A DNA stretch of 64,000 nt. Source: Wenzhouxiangella limi. GTDB lineage: Bacteria; Pseudomonadota; Gammaproteobacteria; Xanthomonadales; Wenzhouxiangellaceae. The position numbers and the translations under genes are program-made. Below the pieces are notes generated by a model. That model did not search any database. It saw only the letters and a program-made list of their open reading frames with translations, and was not told where the DNA came from. Of this stretch, positions 36,706-47,200 are shown one piece after another (the stretch's first letter is position 1; the number at the start of each line of letters is the position of its first letter). The stretch lies in the NCBI RefSeq assembly GCF_010499265.1, contig NZ_JAAGSC010000031.1:427976-491975 (forward strand), in the 5' to 3' direction.

Positions 36706-37077
36706 ATGGCCCGAATTCTGATCGTCGATGACTCCGAAACCCAACTCTACGCCCTGCGCAAGATACTCGAGGGTGGAGGGCACGAGGTCTATGCTGCCGA
36801 AAACGGGCCCGACGGGATCGACATGGCCGTCAGCGAAAGCCCGGATGTCATCCTGATGGACGTGGTCATGCCGGACATGAGCGGCTTTCAGGCCACGCGC
36901 AAGCTGGCCCGCAAGCCCGAGACCGCTAACATCCCCGTGATATTCGTGACCACCAAGGATCAGGAAAGCGATCGCGTCTGGGGCATGCGTCAGGGCGCGG
37001 CCGATTACATCACCAAGCCGGTGGATCGCAAACATCTCCTGGCAACCATTCAAAGAATTCTGGAGAACGAGACATGA
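36706..37077 (+). CDS. pilH: Single-domain response regulator, PilH-like
   Basis: This 123-residue CheY-fold receiver has acidic pocket Asp8-Asp9, phospho-acceptor Asp52 (VILMDVVMPDMSG), Thr82 and Lys104. It closely resembles PilH/PilG twitching regulators (ARILIVDDSETQLYALRKILE), and other type IV pilus genes are in the window. No chemosensory kinase is adjacent, so the PilH assignment is by sequence only. The stop overlaps the peroxiredoxin start as ATGA. Confidence 0.8.
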   Translation: MARILIVDDSETQLYALRKILEGGGHEVYAAENGPDGIDMAVSESPDVILMDVVMPDMSGFQATRKLARKPETANIPVIFVTTKDQESDRVWGMRQGAADYITKPVDRKHLLATIQRILENET

Positions 37078-37556
37078 GCATTTCCGCCGGAGATCAAATC
37101 CCCAGCGCCCCGCTGGCGGTGATGGGCAGCAACGGTCCGGGCCCGGTCGACAGCAGCGAACTGCTGGGCAGCGGCCTGGTCGTGCTGTTTGCCGTCCCGG
37201 GCGCCTTTACCCCGACCTGTTCCGCCGAACATCTGCCGGGGTTTGTCGAACACGCCAAGGCCCTCCGTGAAAAAGGGGTGGACCGAATCGTCTGCATGGC
37301 GGTCAACGACGTGTTCGTGATGGATGCCTGGGGCAAAGCCGGCAACGTGGGCGACGACATCACGATGGCGGCCGACGGCAACGGCGAGTTTACCCGGGCC
37401 CTGGGCCTGGAGATGGATGCCTCCGCCTTCGGCATGGGTCAGCGCTGCCACCGTTTTGCCATGATCGTGCGCGACGGTGTTGTTGCAAAGCTGCTGGTCG
37501 AGGGGCCGGGCGAGTTCCGCGTCTCAAGCGCGGAGTACGTGCTGGAGCAAATCTGA
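37074..37556 (+). CDS. Peroxiredoxin (Prx5 / AhpE-like redoxin)
   Basis: This 160-residue thiol peroxidase has the peroxidatic Cys49 in the Prx5 signature PGAFTPTCSAEHLPGF. Two further cysteines (Cys74 and one in GQRCHRF) could serve as resolving residues. The structure matches stand-alone Prx5 proteins that reduce hydroperoxides with glutathione or glutaredoxin. It is translationally coupled to the pilH-like gene, an unusual partner. Confidence 0.9.
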   Translation: MSISAGDQIPSAPLAVMGSNGPGPVDSSELLGSGLVVLFAVPGAFTPTCSAEHLPGFVEHAKALREKGVDRIVCMAVNDVFVMDAWGKAGNVGDDITMAADGNGEFTRALGLEMDASAFGMGQRCHRFAMIVRDGVVAKLLVEGPGEFRVSSAEYVLEQI

Positions 37557-37592
37557 CCGGTCTGGCCGGCGCATGAAACCCGGCCCGGCGGC

Positions 37593-37829
37593 TCAATTGC
37601 CGACTGGAGCGGGATAGCGCACCGGGTTGACCCCCTGCGGCTCGATGATGCCAAGCTGAAAGCCGGCCCACAGCGCGCCGATCAGGGCAAGCGACAGCCC
37701 GATCCGCAGCGTCAGCCGGCGCACCGCTCGATCGCTGTCGCTGTCGTCCTTGACCAGAAAATAGAAACTTGACGCCAGCGTGTACAGGATCCCCAGAAAG
37801 GTCCCGATGATCAGCATTTTGCCCAGCAA
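37593..37829 (-). CDS. DUF2909 twin-transmembrane protein
   Basis: This short protein (about 78 residues) has two membrane helices separated by the charged loop LVKDDSDSDRAVRRLTLRIG. It is typical of DUF2909 proteins found beside cytochrome c oxidase assembly genes. TTG at 37829 has GAGGT 8 nt upstream; the ATG at 37817 is the alternative start. It is divergent from SURF1 across about 49 bp, the usual arrangement in aerobic gammaproteobacteria. The function is unknown. Confidence 0.75.
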   Translation of the reverse strand: MLGKMLIIGTFLGILYTLASSFYFLVKDDSDSDRAVRRLTLRIGLSLALIGALWAGFQLGIIEPQGVNPVRYPAPVGN

Positions 37830-37878
37830 GTTCAATGACCTCGATTTGACTGCCGGCGGAGTATAACGAGAGTTCGTG

Positions 37879-38595
37879 ATGACTCGCCGGCTTTCCCTAA
37901 TGATCCGAACCTGGCTGCCCCATGCAGTGGCGCTGCTGGCGCTGCTGCTGTGCGCCCGGCTGGCGCTTTGGCAGGTCGAACGCGCCGAAGAAAAAGAGCA
38001 ACGGCTCGCCCAGTGGCAGAACGCGTCCACGCTGGAGTTGGGCTCCGACCAGGCGCCGGAAAGATTCGCGCGCGTTTCCGCCCGAGGTCGTTTCGATCCG
38101 GAAAAACACGTGCTGCTCGACAACCAGATCCGCAACAACCACCCCGGCGTGCATGTCTTCACGCCATTCCATGTGCAGGGCTCGTCAACCATCTACATGG
38201 TCAACCGCGGCTGGCAGCCGTGGGAGCGCGACGCCAGGCAAGCGCCCCGGTTCAGGACGCCGCAGGATCCGATCACCATCACGGCCCGGGCAAGCGATGC
38301 GCCGCGCGTCGGATTGCAGATCGGCGAAGCGGCGCCCCTGGACCCGGACAACTGGCCCAACCTCATGACCTACTACGATACTGAACGAATCCGCGAGGCC
38401 CTGGGAGACCGGGTGGCAGAAGATGTCCTGCTGCTTGACCCGGACCACCCTGCCCACCTGAGCGGAGACGCCTGGCCGCGGGTCAACATGGGGCCTGAAC
38501 GCCACATCGGCTACGCTTTCCAGTGGGTCAGCATCGGGCTGGCCATATTCCTGATCTGGCTGATCCTCACAATCCGGAAGTTCCGTCAAAGATGA
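37879..38595 (+). CDS. SURF1 family cytochrome oxidase biogenesis protein
   Basis: SURF1/Shy1 proteins help insert heme a into cytochrome c oxidase subunit I. The 238-residue protein has an N-terminal membrane helix (about residues 11-28) followed by WQVERAEEKEQRL. A periplasmic domain with VRGRFDPEKHVLLDNQ-like and VNRGWQPWERDARQAP segments and a C-terminal helix (GYAFQWVSIGLAIFLIWL) follow. The stop overlaps the next gene as ATGA. Confidence 0.9.
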   Translation: MTRRLSLMIRTWLPHAVALLALLLCARLALWQVERAEEKEQRLAQWQNASTLELGSDQAPERFARVSARGRFDPEKHVLLDNQIRNNHPGVHVFTPFHVQGSSTIYMVNRGWQPWERDARQAPRFRTPQDPITITARASDAPRVGLQIGEAAPLDPDNWPNLMTYYDTERIREALGDRVAEDVLLLDPDHPAHLSGDAWPRVNMGPERHIGYAFQWVSIGLAIFLIWLILTIRKFRQR

Positions 38596-39164
38596 ATCGA
38601 ATCGCCATTCTCGGTGTCTTCGCCGTTTTTCTCATCCCGGTCGTGCTGGCCACGCTGATGCACAGCCAGTGGCTGGAGTGGCGGCCCGGCGGTGGCCGCA
38701 ATCACGGCGAGCTGATCTCGCCGGTCATCGAGCTTGATGATTTTTCGGTCACCGATGCGCGGGATCGTCAGGTGTCGCGCGCGGAGCTGATGGATCGCTG
38801 GCAGCTCATTTACCTTGCCCCCGGGGACTGCGGCGAGCGCTGCCTGGAAAACCTCTACTGGTTGCGACAGGTGCGACTGGCCCAGGATCGTCACCAGCCC
38901 GACATCGGGCTCGCCTTTTTAAGCCCGCAGGATCAGGACCAGGCGACGGTCAGCGCAATTGCTGAACTGGCCGAGGATTTTCTGATTCTGGACGGCGCGT
39001 CTTCCCGGACAATCCTGGATCAGCTGCCGGACGGCTGGCGTCAAGGCGGCTTCTACATCGCCGACCCCATGGCCAATATAATAATGGAATATCCCATCGA
39101 CGCCGACCACAACGGCATACGCCGTGATCTGCGTCGCCTGTTGACCTGGACCCAGCGAGACTGA
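38592..39164 (+). CDS. SCO-like membrane-anchored thioredoxin-fold protein
   Basis: This 190-residue protein has one N-terminal membrane helix (about residues 4-24), a linker and a thioredoxin-like domain with the motif GDCGERC (Cys80 and Cys84, CxxxC spacing as in SCO copper chaperones). The usual SCO histidine is not obvious; the only nearby candidate is in DADHNG near the C-terminus. The position between SURF1 and ctaA matches conserved oxidase-assembly proteins of unknown detail. A copper or thiol role is inferred. Confidence 0.75.
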   Translation: MNRIAILGVFAVFLIPVVLATLMHSQWLEWRPGGGRNHGELISPVIELDDFSVTDARDRQVSRAELMDRWQLIYLAPGDCGERCLENLYWLRQVRLAQDRHQPDIGLAFLSPQDQDQATVSAIAELAEDFLILDGASSRTILDQLPDGWRQGGFYIADPMANIIMEYPIDADHNGIRRDLRRLLTWTQRD

Positions 39165-39173
39165 CCCGGTGCC

Positions 39174-40175
39174 ATGAGCCGTTCCCTCTACAACAAACTT
39201 GCGCTGTTTGCCTGCGGTCTCACCCTGGTCGTGATCGTTCTGGGCGCCTGGGTGCGCCTGACCGATGCCGGGCTTGGCTGCCCCGACTGGCCGGGCTGCT
39301 ACGGTCACCTGACCTGGCCGGCGTCCGACAGCGATCTCGCCCTGGCCGAGCAGGTCCGTATCGACCGGGCGGTGGACGTGGGGGCCGCAATCCGGGAAAT
39401 GGTGCATCGCTACGCCGCGGCCCTTCTGGGCCTGGTGGTCGTGATCCTGGCAGCAGCGGCCTGGAGAAAGCGCCGCGAACCCGGCCAGCCGGTCAAGCTG
39501 CCCTTGCTGCTGCTGGCCCTGATCCTGTTCCAGGGCGCACTGGGTGCCTGGACCGTCACCCTGCTGCTCAAGCCGGCCATCGTGCTGGCCCACCTGACCG
39601 GCGGCATGCTGACCTTCAGCCTGCTGGTCCTGCTCTATCTGCGCACCCGTCCCCGCCAGGTTCGTCCCAACCTGCCGCAGCGCAAGTTGCGGCCCGCGAT
39701 CGTCCTGGCCACGGTGGTGCTGGTGGCACAGGTGCTGCTCGGCGGCTGGGTCAGCACAAACTACGCCGCCCTGGCCTGCCCTGATTTCCCGACCTGCACC
39801 GGCCAGTGGTGGCCGGAAAGCAATTTCAGCGAAGGGTTTCGGCTGTGGCGCGGCGTCGGCGTGGATTACGAGGGCGGGATTCTCGATCAGCAGGCGCGCG
39901 TTGCCATTCATCTGAGCCACCGTATCGGCGCGGTCATCGTGGTCGGCATCTTCGGATGGCTGCTGTGGCGACTGTTTCACACGCCCGGGCTTTCGCGCCC
40001 GGCTGCGCTGCTCAGCGCTCTGCTGGCAACCCAGGTCACGCTGGGCATTCTCAACATCGTATGGAGCCTGCCGCTGGCCGTCGCCGTCGCGCATAACGGC
40101 GTCGCCGCCCTGCTGCTGGGCACCATGGTCTACCTTCTGCACCGAACCACGTATCGGGAGCCAAGCACTGCATGA
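39174..40175 (+). CDS. ctaA: Heme A synthase (COX15/CtaA)
   Basis: CtaA oxidises heme O to heme A for aa3-type oxidase. The 333-residue protein has about eight membrane helices. It has conserved His-containing segments such as [38 protein letters not shown] and HLSHRIGAV. The paired [12 protein letters not shown] and [12 protein letters not shown] segments provide the extracytoplasmic cysteines. It overlaps ctaB by ATGA. Confidence 0.95.
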   Translation: MSRSLYNKLALFACGLTLVVIVLGAWVRLTDAGLGCPDWPGCYGHLTWPASDSDLALAEQVRIDRAVDVGAAIREMVHRYAAALLGLVVVILAAAAWRKRREPGQPVKLPLLLLALILFQGALGAWTVTLLLKPAIVLAHLTGGMLTFSLLVLLYLRTRPRQVRPNLPQRKLRPAIVLATVVLVAQVLLGGWVSTNYAALACPDFPTCTGQWWPESNFSEGFRLWRGVGVDYEGGILDQQARVAIHLSHRIGAVIVVGIFGWLLWRLFHTPGLSRPAALLSALLATQVTLGILNIVWSLPLAVAVAHNGVAALLLGTMVYLLHRTTYREPSTA

Positions 40176-41074
40176 ATACCCAGGTCCTCTCACAGGTGCG
40201 ACTGAGCCATTTTCTGGCCGTTTGCAAGCTCAAGGTCGTCAGCCTGATCGTATTCACCGCGGTGGTCGGCATGGCGCTGGCCACCCCCGGCATCGTGCCG
40301 TTGGACATCCTGTTCTGGGGAACCCTGGGCATCGGCATGGCCGCCGCCGGGGCCGCGGCCATCAATCACCTGATCGACGCACGCACCGACCAGATGATGA
40401 CGCGTACGCGCAACCGCCCGCTACCCCAGGGTCAGCTCAACGAGCGCCAGGTGCTCTCGTTTGCCATGGCCCTGACCGCCACATCGATGGTGATCCTGGT
40501 CTATTTCGTCAACCCGCTGACCGCCATCCTGACGTTTTTCAGTCTGGTCGGCTACGCGGTGATCTACACGGTTTTTCTCAAGCGCGCCACGCCGCAAAAC
40601 ATCGTCATCGGGGGTGCCGCCGGCGCAGCCCCGCCGCTTCTGGGCTGGGTCGCCGTCACCGGTGAAATCCACGCCTACGCGCTGGTGCTTTTCCTGATCA
40701 TCTTTGTCTGGACCCCGCCGCATTTCTGGGCGCTGGCCATCTACCGGCGGCATGACTATGCCGCCGCCGATGTCCCCATGCTGCCGGTCACTCACGGTCC
40801 CCGCTATACGCGCTGGCAAATCCTTTTCTACAGCATCATCCTGGCGCTGGTCACGCTGCTGCCGTGGCTTTTGGGCATGAACGGGCTGGTGTACCTCGCC
40901 GGTGCCAGCGTGCTCAACGCCGGTTTTCTCGGCTACGCGGTGGCCCTGTTGCGCTCCGACGACGAAATGTTGCCGATGCGCATGTTCAGCTATTCAATCG
41001 TCTACCTGATGATGCTGTTCGCTTTTCTGCTGCTGGATCATTACCTGCCTCCATCCCTGACCCTGGTGCCCTGA
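40172..41074 (+). CDS. ctaB: Protoheme IX farnesyltransferase (heme O synthase)
   Basis: This UbiA-family prenyltransferase adds farnesyl to heme B, giving heme O, the substrate of CtaA upstream. The 300-residue protein has about nine membrane helices. The prenyl-diphosphate motif is [20 protein letters not shown], and the second polar loop is [16 protein letters not shown]. It overlaps ctaA by ATGA. No oxidase structural gene lies in this block, and gcvP follows 4 bp after. Confidence 0.95.
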   Translation: MNTQVLSQVRLSHFLAVCKLKVVSLIVFTAVVGMALATPGIVPLDILFWGTLGIGMAAAGAAAINHLIDARTDQMMTRTRNRPLPQGQLNERQVLSFAMALTATSMVILVYFVNPLTAILTFFSLVGYAVIYTVFLKRATPQNIVIGGAAGAAPPLLGWVAVTGEIHAYALVLFLIIFVWTPPHFWALAIYRRHDYAAADVPMLPVTHGPRYTRWQILFYSIILALVTLLPWLLGMNGLVYLAGASVLNAGFLGYAVALLRSDDEMLPMRMFSYSIVYLMMLFAFLLLDHYLPPSLTLVP

Positions 41075-41078
41075 CCCC

Positions 41079-43988
41079 ATGCCTCAAAATGATCACACCA
41101 CCTCGCCGCTCGGCGAACTCCAGGCCCACGACGAATTCATCGGCCGTCACGTGGGGCCGGGCGACGACGACCTGCGGCTGATGCTCGACAGCATCGGCAG
41201 CACGTCGCTCGAGGCGCTGATCGACGAGACCATGCCCGACAGCATTCGCCAGGAACGCGAGCTGCAGCTGCCGGCGGCTGAAACCGAGGCCCGCGTGCTC
41301 GAAGAACTGCGCAGCATCGCCGGACGCAACACCGTTCGTCACAGCATGATCGGGCTGGGTTATCACCCCACCCTGACGCCGCCGGTGATTCTTCGCAACG
41401 TGCTTGAAAACCCGGGCTGGTACACCGCCTACACCCCGTACCAGGCCGAGATCTCCCAGGGGCGCCTGGAAGGCATGCTGAACTTTCAGCAAATGGTCAT
41501 GGACCTGAGCGGCATGGATCTGGCCAACGCCTCCCTGCTCGACGAAGCCACCGCCGCCGCCGAAGCCATGGCGATGCTGAAACGGGTCAACCGCAAGGCC
41601 AAAAGCGATGTCTTTCTGGTCGACGCCAACTGCCTGCCGCAGACGATCGACGTGGTCGTCAATCGCGGGCGCCATCTGGATCTCGACGTGCGCATCGTCG
41701 ACGATCTTGCCGCCGCGCTGAATGAGCAGGACTGCTTTGGCGTGCTGTGCCAGTATCCAGGCGCCAGCGGCGAAGTCCGCGAAATCGAATCCGTGATCAG
41801 CGCGGCCCGGGCAACCGGCGCGCTGGTCGCCGTGGCCACCGACCTGCTCGCCCTTGCCCTGCTCACCCCGCCCGGCGAGGTCGGCGCCGACGTCGTGGTC
41901 GGATCGGCCCAGCGCTTCGGCGTGCCGATGGCCTACGGCGGCCCGCACGCGGCGTTCCTCGCCACCCGCGAAGACTTCCGGCGCAGCGTGCCGGGCCGGA
42001 TCATCGGGGTATCGCGGGATCGTCACGGTGCGCGCGCTCTGCGCATGGCGCTGCAGACGCGCGAGCAGCACATCCGCCGCGAAAAAGCGATGAGCAATAT
42101 CTGTACCTCGCAGGCCCTGCTCGCGGTCATGGCAGGTTTCTACGCGGTCTGGCACGGTCCGGAAGGAATCCGGCGCATCGCCCGGCGCGTTCATCGACTC
42201 GCTTGTCTGGCGGCCAGGGGCCTGCAGCAGGCCGGTTTCGAGCTGGAGCACTCGAGCTGGTTCGATACCCTCTCGATCCGGCTGGACGAGCCGCGCCGCG
42301 CGGCGGTCATTCATCGACTCCAGCAGGCCGGGATCAATGTTCGCGCCGATCGCGATGGATTTATCGGCATCTCTTTCAACGAGTGCACCGGACGTCGCCA
42401 GCTCGAGCAGCTGCTGGGCGTGTTCGTCGATCAAGCCATCGGCCTGGATTCGCTCGATCGCGATCTCGCGCCCGATTTCTCGGCCATTCCGCAGGCCCTG
42501 CGACGACAGTCGCCGTTCATGACCCACGAGGTCTTTTCCCGCTACCGGTCCGAGACCGAGATGCTGCGCTACTTGAAGCGCCTGGAAAATCGCGACCTGA
42601 GCCTCGCCCACGCCATGATCCCGCTGGGTTCGTGCACCATGAAGCTCAACGCGACGGCCGAAATGATCCCGGTCACCTGGCCTGAATTTTCCGAGCTGCA
42701 CCCGTTCTGCCCCTGGGACCAGGCGCGCGGTTACCATGAGCTGATCGACCAGCTTGAAGGCATGCTGCGCGAGGTCACCGGCTTCGCGGCGGTGTCCCTG
42801 CAGCCCAATGCCGGCTCCCAGGGCGAGTACGCCGGACTGCTCACGATCAAGGCCTACCACGAATCGCGCGGTGAGTCGCACAGAAAGGTCTGCCTCATCC
42901 CGTCGTCCGCACACGGCACCAACCCGGCCAGCGCCCAGATGGTGGGCATGGAGATCGTGGTCATCGGCTGCGACGCCAGCGGCAACGTCGACCTGGCCGA
43001 TCTGGAAAGCAAGATCGCTGTCCACCGCGACCGTCTGGCTGCCCTGATGGTGACCTATCCCTCCACCCACGGGGTGTTCGAGGAAGACATCGTCACCATC
43101 TGCAACAAGGTGCGTGCCGCCGGCGGCCAGGTCTATCTTGACGGCGCCAACACCAACGCGCTGGTCGGGTTGTCACAGGTCGCCGACTACGCCGATGTCT
43201 GCCACCTCAACCTGCACAAGACTTTTTGCATACCGCACGGCGGCGGCGGTCCGGGTGTGGGGCCCATTGGCGTGCGCAAGCACCTGGCGCCGCATCTTCC
43301 CGGGCACGTCTGCGGGCTGCTCGCGCCCGCGCATGGGTCCAACGGAGCCGTGGCTGCTGCACCGTGGGGAAGCGCCGGTATCCTGCCGATTTCGTGGAGC
43401 TATATCCGAATGATGGGCGGCAACGGGCTGACCCATGCGACCCGGGTGGCCATTCTCAATGCCAACTACATCGCCTCAAGACTGTCGGGGCATTACGACA
43501 TCCTCTACACGGGCAACAATGACCGCATTGCCCACGAGTGCATCATCGACCTGCGCCCGTTCAAGGAGGCTGCCGGTATCACCGAAGAAGACGTGGCCAA
43601 GCGCATGGTCGACTACGGGTTCCACGCTCCGACCATGTCATGGCCGGTGCCGGGCACGCTGATGATCGAGCCCACCGAAAGCGAGTCCAAGGCCGAACTG
43701 GACCGTTTCATTCAGGCCATGATCGCCATCCGGCGCGAAATCGAGCAGGTCGCCACCGGGCGCTGGGATGCGCAGGACAATCCCTTGAAGAACGCCCCTC
43801 ATACGATCGAAGAGTTGGGGAGCGATGACTGGCCGCACGCCTATACCCGAGCCGACGCAGGATGGCCCGTCAAGGAACTGCGGCTCGGCAAGTTCTTCGC
43901 CCCGGTTGGTCGCGTGGACAACGTCTACGGCGATCGCAACCTGGTCTGTTCCTGCCCGCCGCTGAGCGACTGGCTGGAAACGGGCTGA
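41079..43988 (+). CDS. gcvP: Glycine dehydrogenase (decarboxylating), P-protein
   Basis: This PLP enzyme decarboxylates glycine in the glycine cleavage system. It is the single-chain form of 969 residues, with two homologous halves. The PLP lysine is in HLNLHKTFCIPHGGGGPG in the C-terminal half, and a Gly-rich segment follows. The N-terminal FIGRHVGPGDDDLRLML and YHPTLTPPVILRNVLENPGWYTAYTPYQ-type stretch are typical. gcvT and gcvH are not in the window. It begins 4 bp after ctaB. Confidence 0.97.
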   Translation: MPQNDHTTSPLGELQAHDEFIGRHVGPGDDDLRLMLDSIGSTSLEALIDETMPDSIRQERELQLPAAETEARVLEELRSIAGRNTVRHSMIGLGYHPTLTPPVILRNVLENPGWYTAYTPYQAEISQGRLEGMLNFQQMVMDLSGMDLANASLLDEATAAAEAMAMLKRVNRKAKSDVFLVDANCLPQTIDVVVNRGRHLDLDVRIVDDLAAALNEQDCFGVLCQYPGASGEVREIESVISAARATGALVAVATDLLALALLTPPGEVGADVVVGSAQRFGVPMAYGGPHAAFLATREDFRRSVPGRIIGVSRDRHGARALRMALQTREQHIRREKAMSNICTSQALLAVMAGFYAVWHGPEGIRRIARRVHRLACLAARGLQQAGFELEHSSWFDTLSIRLDEPRRAAVIHRLQQAGINVRADRDGFIGISFNECTGRRQLEQLLGVFVDQAIGLDSLDRDLAPDFSAIPQALRRQSPFMTHEVFSRYRSETEMLRYLKRLENRDLSLAHAMIPLGSCTMKLNATAEMIPVTWPEFSELHPFCPWDQARGYHELIDQLEGMLREVTGFAAVSLQPNAGSQGEYAGLLTIKAYHESRGESHRKVCLIPSSAHGTNPASAQMVGMEIVVIGCDASGNVDLADLESKIAVHRDRLAALMVTYPSTHGVFEEDIVTICNKVRAAGGQVYLDGANTNALVGLSQVADYADVCHLNLHKTFCIPHGGGGPGVGPIGVRKHLAPHLPGHVCGLLAPAHGSNGAVAAAPWGSAGILPISWSYIRMMGGNGLTHATRVAILNANYIASRLSGHYDILYTGNNDRIAHECIIDLRPFKEAAGITEEDVAKRMVDYGFHAPTMSWPVPGTLMIEPTESESKAELDRFIQAMIAIRREIEQVATGRWDAQDNPLKNAPHTIEELGSDDWPHAYTRADAGWPVKELRLGKFFAPVGRVDNVYGDRNLVCSCPPLSDWLETG

Positions 43989-44041
43989 GACCACGCACCG
44001 CAAGCTAAAAAAGCCGTCATACCGGTAGCGTCAAGTCCGCA

Positions 44042-44243
44042 GGACAAAGGCGCCCGAAGGTCCGCTGAAGGCCTCGCCACGCGTCGAACTGAAGCGGACC
44101 TTCGGGCGCCTTTGTCCCGTCGCCGTAAACCGGGCGCTGGGACGTACGCCGCCCTGCCTGATCCGGACGGCAATCAACAAGCACGCAGACCCGCTTCGCT
44201 TCGACGCGTGGAGAGGCCTTGACGGGCGTACGCGCTTGTTGAT
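44042..44243. repeat. Pair of large hairpins with shared inverted loop sequence
   Basis: Hairpin 1 has 25-bp perfect arms at 44042-44066 and 44093-44117. Hairpin 2 has 21-bp arms at 44173-44193 and 44223-44243 (17 of 21 paired, outer 10 bp perfect, ATCAACAAGC). The stems are unrelated. The loops, at 44067-44092 and 44194-44222, carry the same core, AAGGCCTCNCCACGCGTCGAA plus GAAGCGG next to it, in opposite orientation (about 30 of 36 bases match). The element fills most of the 275-bp gap between convergent gcvP and the S41 peptidase gene. A bidirectional terminator role is possible but there is no T-tract. Confidence 0.85.
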
Positions 44244-44263
44244 CTTGCGTCGGCTGGCGATTC

Positions 44264-47200
44264 TTAGTCGAGTTTGACCGGGTCTTCAGGTCGCTCCGGG
44301 AAGCCTGGCGGATCGGCCTCAATTCTGGACATGACCTCTTCAATCGCCCGATCCAGCTGAGGATCTTCGCCGGCGATCACGCTGGCCGGATCGTTGTCGA
44401 CCTCGATATCCGGTTCCACGCCCTCGCCTTCGATCACCCAGTTGCCTTCAATATCGGCAAAGCCGAATTCCGGCACGTTCACCGACCCGCCGTCGATCAG
44501 CGGGCCATGACTGGTGATGCCGACGACACCACCCCAGGATTTCTTGCCGATCAGCGGGCCCAGCCCGGCGTTGCGGAACTGCCAGGGAAAGATATCGCCA
44601 TCGGAGGCCGAATTCTGGTCCAGCACGGCCGCCAGGTGGCCGTTGAAGGCCTGATTGGGATAGGTCGAGGGATACGGCATGGTGCGCGAATACCCCAGCG
44701 ACAGCGGCTTGCGCGACAGTCGCTCGATCAGCATCTGCGAGACGTTACCGCCGCCGTTGGAGCGAACGTCGATCACCAGCCCGTCCTTGCGGATCTGGCC
44801 GTAGTACCACTTGATGAACTCGCGAATGCCATTGGCCCCCATGTCCGGCACGTGCAGGTAGCCCACGCGGCCGTCGGTGGCTTCGGTCACCCGGCGGTGG
44901 TTGTCCAGCACCCAGGCCAGGTAGTGCAGTGGCGTCTCGTTGCCGATCGGATCAACCCGGACGGTGCGCGCATCACGACCGTCGGGGCGCGCGCTGACCG
45001 TCAGCTCCACCGCCTGACCGGACGGCAGGTGCAGCCGCCGGTAAATGTTTTCATCACCGGTCAGCTCCCGACCGTTGACGGCGATGATGTAGTCGCCTTT
45101 CGCCGCGTCGACGCCGACTTCGGTCAGCGGCGAGCGATAACGGGACTCGTCATTCTGGCCTTCCAGGATCTCGCTGATCCGGTAGCGGCCCTGATCGATC
45201 TCGAACTGTGCCCCGATCAGCGAGACCGCCGGGCGATCGGGCAGGCCCTCGTCGCCGCCGCTGACGTAGGCGTGGGACACGTTCAGCTCGGCGATCATTT
45301 CGCCGATGAGGTAGTTGAGGTCAGAGCGGTGGGCCACGTGCTCCAGCCAGGGCCGGTAGGCCTCGCGCAGCGCCTCCCAGTCGTAGCCGTGCATGTTTTC
45401 CACGTAAAAATGATCCCTGAATCGGCGCCACACCTCGTCGAAGGCGGTCGCCCATTCAGCCACCGGGTCCACGGTCGTCTGCAGTCCGGCGGTCGCTACG
45501 GTGGTCGGGTCGCCGCCTTCCTTGGCGACATCGAATACCTGCCACTGACCGCCTTGTCGACCCAGAATACGCTTGCCGTCGGCGCTGACGTCGCTGATCG
45601 AGATGCCGGCAGGAAAGTCCACGACCTCGGCGTCTTCAAACTGGAACAGCCGCACGCGCGGCGGGCGCTCCGGTCCACGCCCATAGAAAAAGGCGTCGGA
45701 TTCGACGAAAAGCAGACCGCCCTCGACCACCGCCAGAGCGCCGATGTTGGTGTTTTCGACCGGCACCCGAATCACGCGCTGCATCAGGCCGTCGAAATCG
45801 ATGGCCGTGCGCTCGGTCGGCTCGTCGCCGTTGTCACCCTCAGCGCTGTCGTCTTCCGGATCGAGCCCCTGCTCCTCGACGTCTTCCGGCGCGAACGGAT
45901 TGGGCGATGAACGGCTCAGGCCCAGGGCAAAAATGCCGGTCATGCGATTGGTCGCGTAATTCCATTCGCGCTGACCGATCTGGGGCGCGAACTCGCGGTC
46001 GCCCAGGAAGAACAGGTGCTCACCGTCGGCCGAAAATCGCGGCTGGTACTCCGAAAACAGGCCCTCGCTGATCTGGCGGGTTTCGTCGTCGGCCACGCTG
46101 TAGAGATAAAGCGCGCGCAAACCGGAACGCTGAACCTGGCTGAAGGCGAGGTAGTCGCCGGCCGGCGACCAGTTATAGTCGCGGTTGCGCCAGCCTGGAT
46201 CGCGCCCGACCTCGCGCAGTTCGCCCTCGCCATCGGCCCGGACCACCAGGATTCGCCCGTCCTTGTCCGACAACGCGATGTGCTCGCCATCCGGTGAGAA
46301 AACGGGGCGATAGAAACGGGTCTGGTTGCCGGAGGTGAGCGCACGCGGCGTATCGCTGCCGTCCACTGCGGCAACATAAAGCTCCTCCTCGCCGGAAATA
46401 TCGGAAATGAAGGCCATCCGCTGTCCGTCCGGCGACCAGCTCGCCTCGCGGTCGTGGGCGGTGGATCGATGGGTGAGATCGCGCACGATGCCGTCGCCGA
46501 CCGGGGCGTTGAACACGTTACCGCGGGCTTCGAACAGGACCCGCTGCCCGGTCGGGCTGAGGCTGGCGCCGTTGATCTGGTCGCCGACCTGAACGGTACG
46601 CACCCGGCGGTTGAGGCCGTCATCGGGCACCCGGATCGAAATGCCGGTATCCGAATCCGAGCGGGTGTCGAAGATGCGCAGCTCGCCGTTGAGCTCGTAG
46701 ACGATCCGGCCATCATCACCGGCGCTGGCCCAGCGCACATCCCAGTCGGCGTGGAAAGTCAGCTGCTCAACCTCTCGACTGTCGGGATCGACCCGGTAAA
46801 GGTTGAGCTTGCCGTCGCGGTCGGAGACGAAATAACCCGTCCCGTCGATCCACATCGGGTCGCGGTCGGTGCGCGGATGGTCGGTGACCTGACGGGCATC
46901 GCCGGCTTCCAGGTCGAACAGCCACAGATCCTGGGACCAGCCGCCCTGGTAGCGCTTCCAGGTCCGGAAATCGCGAAACAGCGGCGAATAGAACACCGCC
47001 TCGCCTGCATCGGTGTAGGTGCCGGCCCCGGAAACGGGGATGGGCAGACGCGTGGGCAGCCCGCCATCGCGAGAGACCGTAAACAGGGTGGCCGTGCTCG
47101 ATCCCCAGGCATCGCGCTGCGAGCGGAACAGGACCTGCTCGCCGTCCGGCGTCCAGCCCTGGACCTGGTTGTCGTAACCCCAGCGGGCCGGCAGCGGACC

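Noticed and set aside
44042..44243. Integron attC sites.
   Set aside because: The outer ends lack the RYYYAAC/GTTRRRY core and are not shared between the two hairpins; no integrase or cassette genes are present.
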